A DNA stretch of 64,000 nucleotides, from NCBI GenBank assembly GCA_023052935.1, contig CM041294.1, positions 102,146,116-102,210,115 on the forward strand, read 5' to 3'. Below are positions 21,869-31,908 of this stretch, one piece after another; positions within the stretch are counted from its first letter, which is position 1, and each line of letters starts with the position of its first letter. The position numbers and the translations under genes were made by a program. This DNA is from Piezodorus guildinii (lineage: Eukaryota > Arthropoda > Insecta > Hemiptera > Pentatomidae). The notes below the pieces were generated by a model. It had not been told where the DNA came from. It did no database searches and was given only the letters and a program-made list of their open reading frames with translations.

Positions 21869-22074
21869 CATGTGCATCATTAAATCATATACATAATAAT
21901 ATATATTCTTAGATAATATCTTGTTTCCATCTTAATTAAAACGGTGTGGCGATTTGACTTTCGCTGCATTTCTGGATGTTTGTTAAGTTTTCCGTTAATG
22001 TCAACTTCTGATGTATTGATTAGAATAGAAGACATTCTTACAGCATATTTTGAGCAACGTTTTTAAAATTTTCA
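21869..22074. other. AT-rich spacer
   Basis: Nothing is recognised in this short stretch. Confidence 0.35.
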
Positions 22075-22888
22075 CGCTTAAGGGCACGCTTATCCTGTAC
22101 AAGTTTGGGGGGCTAAAGCGTTTGCGGGTTCCTGGATTCGCTATCGCTTCAACCCCCAAAACTTGTGAAGTATAAATGCGCACTAACTTATTCCAGAACT
22201 CCGATAGCTCTTGTTACCCTACCCAGCCACCATATGCATTCAAGCAGCAAAGCGACAAAGTAAGAGAGCGGGTATTGAATATTGGTTTTCCACTTATCTT
22301 AACATTTTATTGTTATTTGTTTTATAATAATAGAATAAATGGGTTCTTAAAGTATTTATTTTATTGCTATGAGTGTGACCTGATTTTTTGAACCTTGATC
22401 ATGATCATGATATCATATCATGACATATAGCTTTCTTAAGCGTATATGTCTGAACAGAGCTTTCAAGATGGTTTATGTTAAGATATGGATATAAATATTT
22501 TTGGTGGCATGAAAAATAAAATTGAGTCAATCCTAAGGACTTTATTATGTTTCGTAATATATCACTTTTTTCTACGAATGAGTGCAAAGACGGAAGAGAT
22601 AGTTGTCAGAATATTCTGATTGATCTAAGAGTAGAACAAAGTTGGAAGCCGCTACACCTGGCGGGAAGAACAACTTTTTCTGAAATGTTCCCCTTCCGGC
22701 GCTGGAAGGGGATTTTCCGTTATGGTTGACCTGCTTCCTTTCTCTTCTCTTGGGTTAAATTACCTCAATTTTCTTTAGTTCTCTATTTTCATTAGATTTC
22801 GACATTTTACGTTCACCATTGAATTTAATTCGAAATATTTTCTGTTACTCTTGTCAGAGTTTCAACTCTTTTAAGCAGAAGTATGCTT
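22075..22888 (-). pseudogene. Second, more decayed Gypsy remnant
   Basis: Two blocks align, in the same order and orientation, with the right part of the Gypsy element at 23135-26430. 22080-22190 matches 25750-25840 (start of the retained pol part, with a common AGTAT...TGCGCAC edge). 22390-22888 matches about 25975-26375 (shared ATATCATATCATG, CCCCTTCCGG, GACCTGCTTC, AATATTTTCTGTT and CTCTTTTAAG). In minus translation both right-hand blocks give an Arg-Ser-Thr-Ile...Ala-Pro-Glu-Gly-type stretch, which may be gag or leader coding. The remnant has no LTR, RT or integrase. Confidence 0.55.
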
Positions 22889-23053
22889 TGAAACCTTTGT
22901 AGTATTCGTTACTGTAATCAATGAAACCTTTGTAGTAGTCGTTACTGTAATCAATGAAACCTTTGTAGTATTCGTTATTGTAATCAATGAAACCTTTGTA
23001 GTATTCGTTACTGTAATCAATGAAACCTTTGTAGTATTCGTTACTGTAATCAA
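22889..23053. repeat. 33-bp minisatellite, five units
   Basis: Five head-to-tail units of 33 bp (each with GAAACCTTTGTAGTA and GTTACTGTAATCAAT) differ by single bases. The unit length is a multiple of three, so the minus strand reads an 11-residue repeat (VSLITVTNTTK). The related sequence at about 26365-26400 has only one worn unit, so the array expanded locally. Confidence 0.92.
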
Positions 23054-23079
23054 AGAGAAAAGTTTAATTTTTTTCAATT

Positions 23080-23083
23080 TTAT

Positions 23084-23134
<51 letters not shown>
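23080..23134. repeat. TA microsatellite at the Gypsy insertion edge
   Basis: About 50 bases of alternating TA with one break. The Gypsy LTR starts directly after it. Confidence 0.9.
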
Positions 23135-23136
<2 letters not shown>

Positions 23137-23327
23137 TTATGAAGACTCGGACAACTTAAATAAAAAAAATAAAAATAAATGAGAGAAATGGGTTCATAAA
23201 TGACTCACACGGCAACTGTGTTAAGACTAACTTTATTCTCCATTAATCCTATATTTATACATTCTCATCTTGTTTACGTGATAAGAGTTGGTATTAAGCT
23301 GATACCGACTCGCCTCGGTCCATAACT
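23135..23327 (-). repeat. Solo-side 3' LTR of the Gypsy element
   Basis: The segment starts AGTTAT and ends ATAACT, a 6-bp inverted repeat typical of the AGTTA-type Gypsy LTR ends. It sits directly next to a polypurine tract on the internal side and the TA array on the outer side. In the minus sense an AATAAA lies at about 23234. At about 193 bp it is short for an LTR. No second copy is in the window, so boundaries rest on these end signals alone. Confidence 0.6.
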
Positions 23328-23728
23328 CCCCCCCGCCAGTTTACGAACATCCCTCGTAAACTTACGGATCCAAGCGGGAGCCGGGGCGATCGGTCAGCCG
23401 ACTAACTCTAAAAAGTACATAAGAAAGAATAATATAATGATAATCAGCCTCGAAAATACATAATATATACAATATTAAAAAACAACAAAAACAGAATAAC
23501 TCTGAAAAACAGAATAGACAACACTACAATAGCATAAAATACAAAAAATAAAATCTCCGTAACAAGAAACAAAAGTGATAATACGTATCTTGAAAGTCAG
23601 AATCACTAATAACCGACGCACTGAACATAAACAATAAATGAAATGAAGCACAACAGTGTGAAACAACTAAAAAAAAAATGAAGAAAGAAACTCTGTGAAG
23701 CGGCAGGCCGACGGGGCAAACCAGACCA

Positions 23729-25837
23729 CTAGGGATGCTGAGAAGCAGGAGGGAGTTTCAGCTGTTCTACGTGCACGTTTCTACGCTTTCTAGGGTCTTT
23801 CAGACTCTCAACGGTGACCACATTGTGTTCGCGAATTGCGATAACACGGAATGGACCGTCGTAGCGCTCCAACTCCTTTCCCCGGTTCGAACCCCTCCGG
23901 CGGTACACCACGAGCCCAATGCGAATTCCTCCCGCAATGTCCCTAACACCCAGGTTGTGTTTAGCGACCCGTCGACGTTTCTCCGCCTCGATCCGCTCCC
24001 CGACCTTGCCCCAACGTTTCACCAACGACACGCGGTTAGCGACCATCCTAGCCAAAGGTTCGGTGCCCGCAACGGTCCCTGACCAGTCCCTCTGGCGATC
24101 CCGCAAGCCGAAAAGAACCTCGAACGGCGCGAAGCCCGTAACGGTATGCACCGAGTGATTGTATGCCGCTACCGCCTTCGCCATCGCTACATCAGGGTCT
24201 AATCGTTGGCCACCTGGTAGACCCGCAAATGGTCGCTTAATGTACTGTGGAGACGTTCAATTCCTCCCCTGCTCTTCGGGTGCCCCGGTGTATTGTGGTG
24301 CCACGTAAAGTCCAAGGTCTTGGCTTCCGCCCGCACAAGAGCATTGTCAAATTCCATGCCGCTGTCAGACGCTATCCGGTCCGGGATCCCGTAGAATTGA
24401 AACCACGTCCGCAAGGCTTCTAACACCGCCTCCGACGACCGCTGCTGGACCAAGTACGCCATCGCGACTTTACTAAAAGTATCCAGAACCGTCACCCACT
24501 TGTACCCACGCCAGGTAAATGTGTCGATCTGTAGATCCCTAAGAGGGGCCTCCGCAGTAGGCGTCTCTTCTTGCACGACTTGGGGGGGATGAAGATCATA
24601 CTTCGTAGTGAGGCAGACGTCGCAGTTCCCAATGACATCGTGAATCGTCTTCCGCATGCCCCACCAGAAATACCGCCGCTTCAGAGCCTGCAAGGTCTCC
24701 TGGACTCCTCGATGGCTCGTCTTACCCTGGTAGTACGCCAACGTCATTTCCCGTTGACGGTCCGCGTCCCTGAGCGATTCCACCATCAGCGTGCACTGAA
24801 CGAACGACCGATCCACTCAGATTTTCTCCTCACGCCAGAGCCGCTTGATTTTGTCCCACACGGTATTATTCCCGACATAAAGGTGATGCGTTCGCCGGGC
24901 TTGGAAGCGTCCTTAAGCGCACGGCAAATACCCTCCTCGCTAACACCCGGTTGAGACCAAATGGTGGTAATTTTAGTTTTCCCAAACTGACTATAGTCAA
25001 GTTTGAGCAGCCCTGCCGTCCTAGTCTTCCAAATGATCTGCCGGGGTTTATCATTGACAATTTCTTCAAGCTCCTCCATATGCGTAGCCCTCTCATCCGC
25101 CGAACTCTCGTGTTCCGTATCCGCTTCCTCCGCGGAGGCGCGTCCGCCCTCTCTGTCTGGCGTCCAATCCCAAATAAATTGTAGTTCCCCAGACGTTTCC
25201 CCCGCCTCTTGCTCTACAGCGTTAACTACCAGGGCCCGAGACAGCCAGTCCGCCACCACGTTCTCCTTACCCGGCTTATACACAATGTCAAAATTGTATT
25301 GGCTGAGGAATTCTTTCCACCGGGTGACCCGCGCCGAGGATTCTTTCAGAGTGCCCACCCATTGTAAGGGACGATGGTCCGTGTGGACTTTGAATTTCCT
25401 TCCGAATATGTATGGCCGAAAGTGTTCGATGGCCCAAACAATTCCCAACAATTCTCGTTCCAGGGCGCTGTAACGAGCTTCCGCATCTGTAAGGCGACGA
25501 CTAGCGTACGCAATCGGGCGGTCCCCCTCGACTTGCTCTTGAGATAACACCGCACCCAACGCATACTCACTGGCATCGGTCGTGATGTTGAAGCCTCGTC
25601 AGTGAAAGCAAGCACGGGTTCTTCCTGCAGCCTCGCCATACAACGTCTGACGTTGTTCTCCATCTCGGCCGTCACCACAACCTTCTTCCCTTTCTTGAGC
25701 AGGTTATTCAGGGGCACCAAGTACGCCACCATTTCTGGAATGAACCGCCGATGATTATGCTTAAGGGTTCCCGGAGTAAGCGTTTGCTTTCCTGGAATCC
25801 GCTCGTTCAACCCCACAAACGCTGAGTATCTGCGCAC
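23729..25837 (-). pseudogene. Gypsy pol remnant: connection, RNase H and integrase
   Basis: Four minus-strand frames follow each other. 25837-25346 covers the RT connection (HRRFIPEMVAYLVPL). 25559-24786 is RNase H, with its first catalytic Asp region at about 25585 in the neighbouring frame, then ASRRLTDAEARYSALERELL and HTDHRPLQW. 24816-24199 is integrase with the zinc-binding end (SHRG...NCDVC) and the catalytic triad Asp in LQIDTF, Asp in ASDSGMEF and Glu in GGIERLHS. 24184-23729 is the integrase C-terminal part with YDGPFRVI. Each junction shifts frame, so there are at least three frameshifts, and RT fingers/palm and protease are absent. It is GC-richer than its surroundings, as expected of a transferred or recently inserted element. 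Confidence 0.88.
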
Positions 25838-25969
25838 TTAATATTAATCCGGCTCTACCCTACTTAGAATATATGTGGCCAAAACAAGTAGATAATTTAT
25901 CTGGCCCATATCAACATTTTATTCGGATCAGTATGGGTTCAAAACTTGCTTGAGGTACCTGTTGTTAAA

Positions 25970-26430
25970 CACGATCAGCAAGATATCATATCATGTCATT
26001 AGCTTCTTAGCTATAAAACGACTAAATGGTCATGTAAGATATGGAATAACGATTTTATGCCAGCAAAATATATGAGTCTCTAAAAGTGTTTTTGCGTCGT
26101 TTTCACTCCACGAATGGTGCACAGACGGAACGTAATGTGCACCGTTCGATGTAAAGTATCATTGAGGCACACTTGGGGAGACATCTTTTTCTGATGTACC
26201 CCTTCCGGTGCGAGGGATTTTCTTATGGTAGACCTGCTTCGTTCTCTAATCTCTTGGGATACCTTTTCTTCCATCTCGTTTTTCATTAATTTCCTACAAT
26301 ACGTCACCAAGACGAATATTTTCTGTTTTCCTTGTCGATTTTCACTCTTTTAAGTAGCAAGTGCTTTAAACCTTTGTGCTATCGTACGATAATGAACCTT
26401 GGTTTCTTAGATCAAAGAAAGTTTCTATAT
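25970..26430 (-). other. Gypsy 5' internal remnant, possibly gag
   Basis: A 76-codon minus ORF (26310-26080) contains ERSRSTIRKSLAPEG. The corresponding part of 22390-22888 can be read similarly, suggesting former coding sequence upstream of pol. It does not match a family I can name, and no gag zinc knuckle is seen. Confidence 0.4.
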
Positions 26431-28253
26431 ATATAAGACAAAATAAATTAACTTAGTTGTGTGAAATAAAAAATTAAACTTTTACTTCTTAAAGATAAAT
26501 TTAATATTATTTTTATTTATATGAGTACTATTTTACTTTCAAGAAATATAATATTTTCGGAAAAAATATAAGTTCGATGACTGAATTTGGACATATACAT
26601 GTTTTTGCAGAACCGTTGACGATTTATTACGAACTATGTTATAATTTATAACATTTAGTTTATCTTTATTTCAATTTTAATGGTAATTACATAAAAGAGG
26701 CCAAAACTATAACCCAAAATTCTAAAAATAGCATGTTTTAATTTTGCCCAAACGAAATAAATTAATATAATTAAGTAAAAATCTCAAGCTCCTTGAGTGG
26801 TCACGCAAGTAGAGACGGGACCTTTGCATATTAAAAATTCCTATAACCACCTACTAGAGTTGCCGGTCGAGTTGTCGCAGGAAAAATTAAAATTTTTGGA
26901 TTTTCTTGACTAAAATGAACATGAGAATATATTAAGAATTTCATAGTAAAAAAAATTAACCCTTTACTATTTTTTTTTCAATACTTAATAAAGGATTCAT
27001 ATAATATACTTTTTTTATTTAACCAAATAATAAAATTTTGAGCAATTTCTGACTTTTGTATAGCCATAACGTTATGGAAATGTTTAGGCACTGACAGGAG
27101 CTATTAAATATTGGGAGTAGGAAAATGCACCAACAAGCATCGTGTTCCTTGCATTTTAGTTTTATAATATGGTTTCCCTCGTTAGAGGTTTGTCGCCATG
27201 TCGTGTGTGTATTAGTGTGTGGCGAGTATTGGTCCTTGTGAAATTTTGTGACAACGATTTGTAGAGGGTCTTGATGAATATTGGTCGTTGGTGACCTCAT
27301 TCTAATATAATATGATGAGATCGGTCTGTATATTATAAGATACTTTCGTCTAGCGTAACTATTTATTTATTTGAGAATTTTTTGTTATAGTTTTTTTTTT
27401 GAGGAATATTTTGTTTTAAAATATTTATGTATATAATAGGCGTTTATAAAATTAACACTTTATGCTAATTGAAAAATATATATAAATAAATATATAAAAC
27501 TATAAGTTTAGGCTAGGCATAATAGTTTTACAGAGATAAGTAAAATGTTTTAAAAAATGTGTGTGACCTAGTTAGTGTCTCAAAAATTGCTGACGAGGGG
27601 AAAAAAGAGGACTGTTTATTGGTTGAATAATTTTATCAAGAGGAGAAAATTTGTTGAATAAAGAGTCCTTTTCTTATCGGGCTTGCTAAACTTGCGTGGG
27701 AAGTTAATGCGCTCAACAACAGCTCCTTCCACTCTCATATTAACAGCTATCCCAGTATCAGGAAACTTGCAGTCCATTCTATTTTAAAACAACAAAATCC
27801 CTACTTGGATTCCGCTATATACAGAATTATTGGCATTGTATAAAGTAGATGCAACTGGTTCGACTTCTCAGAGACCTTAATCAGCTTAAAATTCCTCTTT
27901 GTCGTCCCTATAAAAAAACATGTCTCCGTGTCCTATCGAAATGAGGTTGTAATCACTATTTTAATGCATCTATGAGAGTTCCAAGCAGAATCAAAGTAGA
28001 TGGCTAATCATGATGGTTGTTATTTTAAATTATTGAATTAAAACCATAATAGAAATAAGAAAATATATTATAAAACATCATAAGGTATTAATAATGATTA
28101 TAAATAGGTACCTGCCAAATTCTGAGCCGATGAAGAACTGTTTTAAGAAGCAAAACTTTAAAAATTGTGTAGAAATAAAAAAAACCTCAAGTACTAGTCC
28201 TTATGGTGATTCACCTTAATGGGAACCGTCGAACTTAATTTAAAACCTGCATA
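26431..28253. other. AT-rich spacer, one unrecognised open stretch
   Basis: Most is plain AT-rich DNA. About 27689-27842 (+) reads 51 codons without a stop (LAKLAWEVNALNNSSF and on) at higher GC, possibly an old transposon coding scrap, but I cannot assign it. Confidence 0.3.
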
Positions 28254-28255
28254 TA

Positions 28256-29171
28256 TTGGGTTGTTTCACATGAAATGTCGATTTTTATAGTTTCTGAAAT
28301 ACGTAAAGGATTTTGCAGGTCTCTGTTGCTTTCTTCCGAATGTTTACATATTTAAAGTAAACAGTTACTAATCTTCTACCTTTGTATTCTAAACATTAGC
28401 TTCCCAATCAATTACCCACTTTTTAGTATACATCCAAATATGAACATGGAAACACGCGATTTTCGAGTAATAATTTTGTACCAGTTTAAACTCGGCCATT
28501 CAGCAGCTGAGGCCACTAGAAATATTTGCATGGTGTTTGGGAAAGGGAGTGTTAATGAACGGACCATTCGCCGTTGGTTTGCTAAGTTTTCAGCTGGATA
28601 CCGACTTGGAAAACTTGCCCCGAGGAAGACCTCCGTCCGTAATAGACAACGATGTCCTCAAACATACAGTAGAAGGAAACCCCTACCAAACAGGACTCTC
28701 AGCACAACTAAATGCAAGTGCTTCTACCGTTTCCAGACATTTAAAGTGTATTGGGAAAGTAAAAAAGCTCGATACATGGGTACCTCATGATCTCACTGAG
28801 CGACAGCAAGACCCCATGTTTCTAAACATACCGTGCAAAAATTGAAAGAACTGGGCTACGAAGTTTTTCCGCACCCATCATATTCTCCCGACTTGTCTCC
28901 AACAGATAACCACCTGTTCAGGAAGTTATACAACTTCGTCAAAAGAAAACATTTTGAAAATGATGCACAAGTGAAAAGTGCGTTTTCAGATTTTGTTTCA
29001 CTTCAAAGATCAGAGTTTTTCAGTTCGGGGATAAAAAAGTTGGTGTCACGTAAGGAAAAATATCTAGATAAAGAAGGTAAATACTTCGAATAAAATTATC
29101 TTGTTTTCATATCGTATTTTTAATAAAAATCCTTCACCTTCAAAACGGAAATTTCATGTGACACAATCCAA
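28256..29171 (+). mobile_element. Mariner transposon, internally deleted, 916 bp
   Basis: The ends TTGGGTTGTTTCACATGAAA (28256) and, in reverse complement, TTGGATTGTGTCACATGAAA (from 29171) form a terminal inverted repeat of about 25 bp with two to four mismatches. TA stands outside both (28254-28255, 29172-29173). Complete mariners are about 1.3 kb; the missing part is the centre of the transposase gene. Without transposase it could move only if supplied in trans. Confidence 0.92.
28440..29093 (+). pseudogene. Mariner transposase, catalytic core deleted
   Basis: The N-terminal DNA-binding domain is present: RDFRVIILYQFKLGHSAAEA and NERTIRRWFAKF form the helix-turn-helix region. A frameshift near 28600 moves the frame, where RGRPPSVIDNDVLKHTVE follows. 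After VPHDLTERQ (about 28805) the sequence jumps to RPHVSKHTVQKLKELGYEV. The stretch with the first catalytic Asp and most of the catalytic core up to the second Asp is therefore gone. The third part retains SPDLSPTD with the last catalytic Asp and ends normally (LVSRKEKYLDKEGKYFE). The spacing fits the D34D mariner class. Confidence 0.9.
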
Positions 29172-29173
29172 TA

Positions 29174-30885
29174 GGAAGGTTAGCTGAGAAAATTGTATTT
29201 TTTTCTTAGTTCAGGCTAAATATGGACCACAGTATTTTTTTGGCAAATATACTGCGTTGAGATTTAGAACAAGAATAAAGTAGGAACATTTTGTTCAAAG
29301 AAATAATGTCTTACTATTATTGTTATATCTTTTTTTTCTTTAAATCAATGATTCAGATATATTAAAATTCGTCTCAATGGATAATAATAATAGGGCTGTA
29401 AGATCGCAATTATACAATATTTACAATGTAAACGATAGAAAGTAAAATTGCATTAAAATAAAATAAAATGAATAAAGGTAAATAATAACAAAATTTATAA
29501 ATAAAATAGATGCGTAGTTAACAAATAAATCGACAAAACATGGACACCCTCATACCTATGAACAAATTAATAATAAATAAATAGAAAAAAGAGTCCGAAA
29601 TATATTCATTCGCTAAATCACAACTGTTAAACAAAATTAAGTTCAATTCTATATTAGTATTCTAATCATAGGAACTACTGGCGTTCACCTGAGGGACAAT
29701 TTAGTTTTAGTTAGAAACATTTTATGAAGAAATAATTACACCAGTATTACGAGTATTATTTATTCCATCTCTGTAATTGAGTTTACGTTCCTTTCTCTGA
29801 ATCTCTGTCAGTAAAAAATACCTGTATTCAGACTGAAATAATACCCCTATTAATTATTAATAACATATACAAGTTATCTCTAGGTTACTGCTAAATAAAT
29901 TACTTAACATTATCAAAATATCCTCTCGTATAATATTCCTGATAAAAATAAGGGTAAAAAGTACTGTTAAAATTTACCCTAATTAAAAAACTTCGAATTA
30001 AGCAGTAAATTGTAATAAGCCACGACTAAGACTATGCTTTTGATTCATCGATTCAAATGAATTCAATGTAGAGCAACGAGAATGTGGCTGCGGAGAAATG
30101 ATAATATCCCGCGAATAAGAATGAATCCCCTCTCCGTCTTTAGACAATCCAAGGTTCTAAAACACGTTTCAACTGTAGATGACACCTATATATTTTTTCC
30201 TTATTATTTTAAATGAGAATTTATTTTTAAACTGACTTGTAATTAAATTGGCTTAATAATTAATAGAAATATATAAATCTGTTTAAAAAATAAAAATATA
30301 AATAAATGTCCTAGCGGTAGGAATCACCTTGCTTATTTACTTAAACACACGGATTGGGTCGTAGAGTTAATGTCCAAAAAATGTAAGCTTGGTTTTTTAG
30401 TATGGGTGGGTTCTTTAAAAAACTCTTTACATTCCTAATAACGGACAGGCGATATACTTTTGGTAAAAATGTTTTCCTGCGTTTGGAGTTTTGTTTTTTT
30501 CTGGTTCAAAATATTCTAGGAATCTCAACGATGGCGGAATTCAATAAAAGCCATTCTTTTTTGTTTTTTTAAATTCGTTAGAAGAAATACAAACGATCTA
30601 GCCGAAGCACATTATCCCCAGTGGGAGTACGCTGTAGTCGGATAAAAATACACTTTGCTACCTGATCTAGCTCTTAAAGACCCTAAAAGAGAGTGTAAGT
30701 TTCAACTTGATATTCGACCCTTAAGTCGTTGTTCCTTTGTTGTCAAATTTCTTGTTAACTATAGTTAATATTTTAGGAAAAATGTCACTAAACCACCAAA
30801 ATAATAATTTATGCTTTGATATTTATTGATTCAGCTATATTATTTTAGGCACGATACCATAATAAGCGAAATTATTTTATGAGAA

Positions 30886-30888
<3 letters not shown>
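29174..30888. other. AT-rich spacer, no gene seen
   Basis: No ORF longer than chance, no repeat boundary and no tRNA-like region can be supported. Confidence 0.4.
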
Positions 30889-30916
<28 letters not shown>

Positions 30917-30917
30917 T
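30889..30917 (-). repeat. T29 homopolymer, possibly the reversed poly(A) of a retroposed sequence
   Basis: A T-run of about 29 is followed by about 100 bp of non-repetitive sequence (30918-31020). Read on the minus strand this would be a short transcript copy ending in poly(A), but there is no AATAAA or target duplication that I can fix. Confidence 0.45.
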
Positions 30918-31150
30918 GTAAGGCACATGGCTCCCGATGTTTTATATAATCTATAATTTATATACCATTTATAATCTTTCAAGACTACTATCAGATAATC
31001 ACGGATGTAAAGAAAAATTAAAGAAAACAGAAGTTCCCTTCTATTCAATTTTTGTGTTTTATTTTCCTTAATAATACTCAACGTATAAACAACTTTATAT
31101 ACTGTTAAAACAAGATTTACGGGTAAAATAAAATCAACAGATTTTTACAT

Positions 31151-31602
31151 TGTTGGGGAGAGGGGCGACAGCACACTCGCTCGCAGCCTCAACCCGAACG
31201 TTAAATGTGAGTCGCCGAATTTCTTATACTTGTTTAGGTTTCGTTATGGGTTTATTAAGATTACTAACTTTGTAAAATATATATATATTGAGGAAAACAA
31301 AATACAAAAGAACAAATAAAATTAACTTATAAACATGAGTGTACTGTACTTAAAGTCACAAGGACGATCGCGGGCGACGATGGCGAGCGACGAAGGGTAG
31401 TAGCGACTGCGAAGCGACCTTTCTCTCTTGGCACCCAGAGCACTCTCCCTCCCGAGCGGTCACTATCACTTAATCCCTTTTAGGTAAATAGTGCCCCCCT
31501 CTTGCGTCTGAACTCAATATTTACTAAATATATACATACATACATACATATACATATATACACATATATATAAACTAAATCAGTATTTCTCAATTCTTAA
31601 CA
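31151..31602 (-). repeat. BEL 3' LTR
   Basis: In element sense it starts TGTTAAG and ends CCCCAACA (TG...CA). It differs from the 5' LTR by one substitution seen at about 31282 and a 4-bp difference in a TA microsatellite. The GC-rich block with GCGACGATGGCGAGCGACGA lies in the plus orientation at about 31373. Confidence 0.95.
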
Positions 31603-31908
31603 TGCCGCCCACCAATTTTATAACATAAAATTTAAATTTAGGAATTGTGACATGGGACAGAATTAAGTGATAAAATTAAGTAAAGTACAGCGGGGATGAG
31701 CGATGTTTGGTCGATGATTCTTCCAGGGTGGTCCGATGAGGCGAGGAACGCTTCTTTAGACACATCTGAGACTACTAATAGAGCGATCTTGTCCTATTGG
31801 TAGATGTATATGTTAAACCAAAGATATTTGTCTTGTACTATAGCGAGGAATTTAATCTGCCGCCCACCTTGACGAGTCCTGGATTGCAGAATTTAGTGAG
31901 TGAATTAT
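31603..31908 (-). pseudogene. BEL pol remnant and polypurine tract before the 3' LTR
   Basis: Between the gag-protease stop and the LTR, about 31855-31895 reads NPGLVKVGGRLNSS on the minus strand. This is recognisable as the integrase N-terminal region of BEL/Pao pol (the xxLxRVGGRL box). The rest is non-coding and ends in GGTGGGCGGCA abutting the LTR. It marks the far side of the deletion that removed RT and RNase H. Confidence 0.7.

Larger units (their letters stand above)
23135..26430 (-). mobile_element. Truncated Gypsy-type LTR retrotransposon
   Basis: On the minus strand the order is gag/leader-like remnant (26430-25970), part of pol (25837-23729), non-coding 3' region, polypurine tract (seven C on the plus strand, 23328-23334) and 3' LTR (23135-23327). 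No matching 5' LTR, protease or RT fingers/palm is present. The element has lost its 5' LTR and most of gag-pol, and what remains is frameshifted. It is a dead fragment. No envelope-like ORF is seen. Confidence 0.8.

Noticed and set aside
22889..23053. Possible CRISPR-like array of 33-bp repeats
   Set aside because: Units are directly adjacent with no spacers, in clear eukaryotic transposon context; it is a minisatellite.
24571..25473. Plus-strand ORFs of 77-156 codons
   Set aside because: Antisense shadows of the GC-rich Gypsy pol; the minus frames carry all RNase H and integrase motifs.
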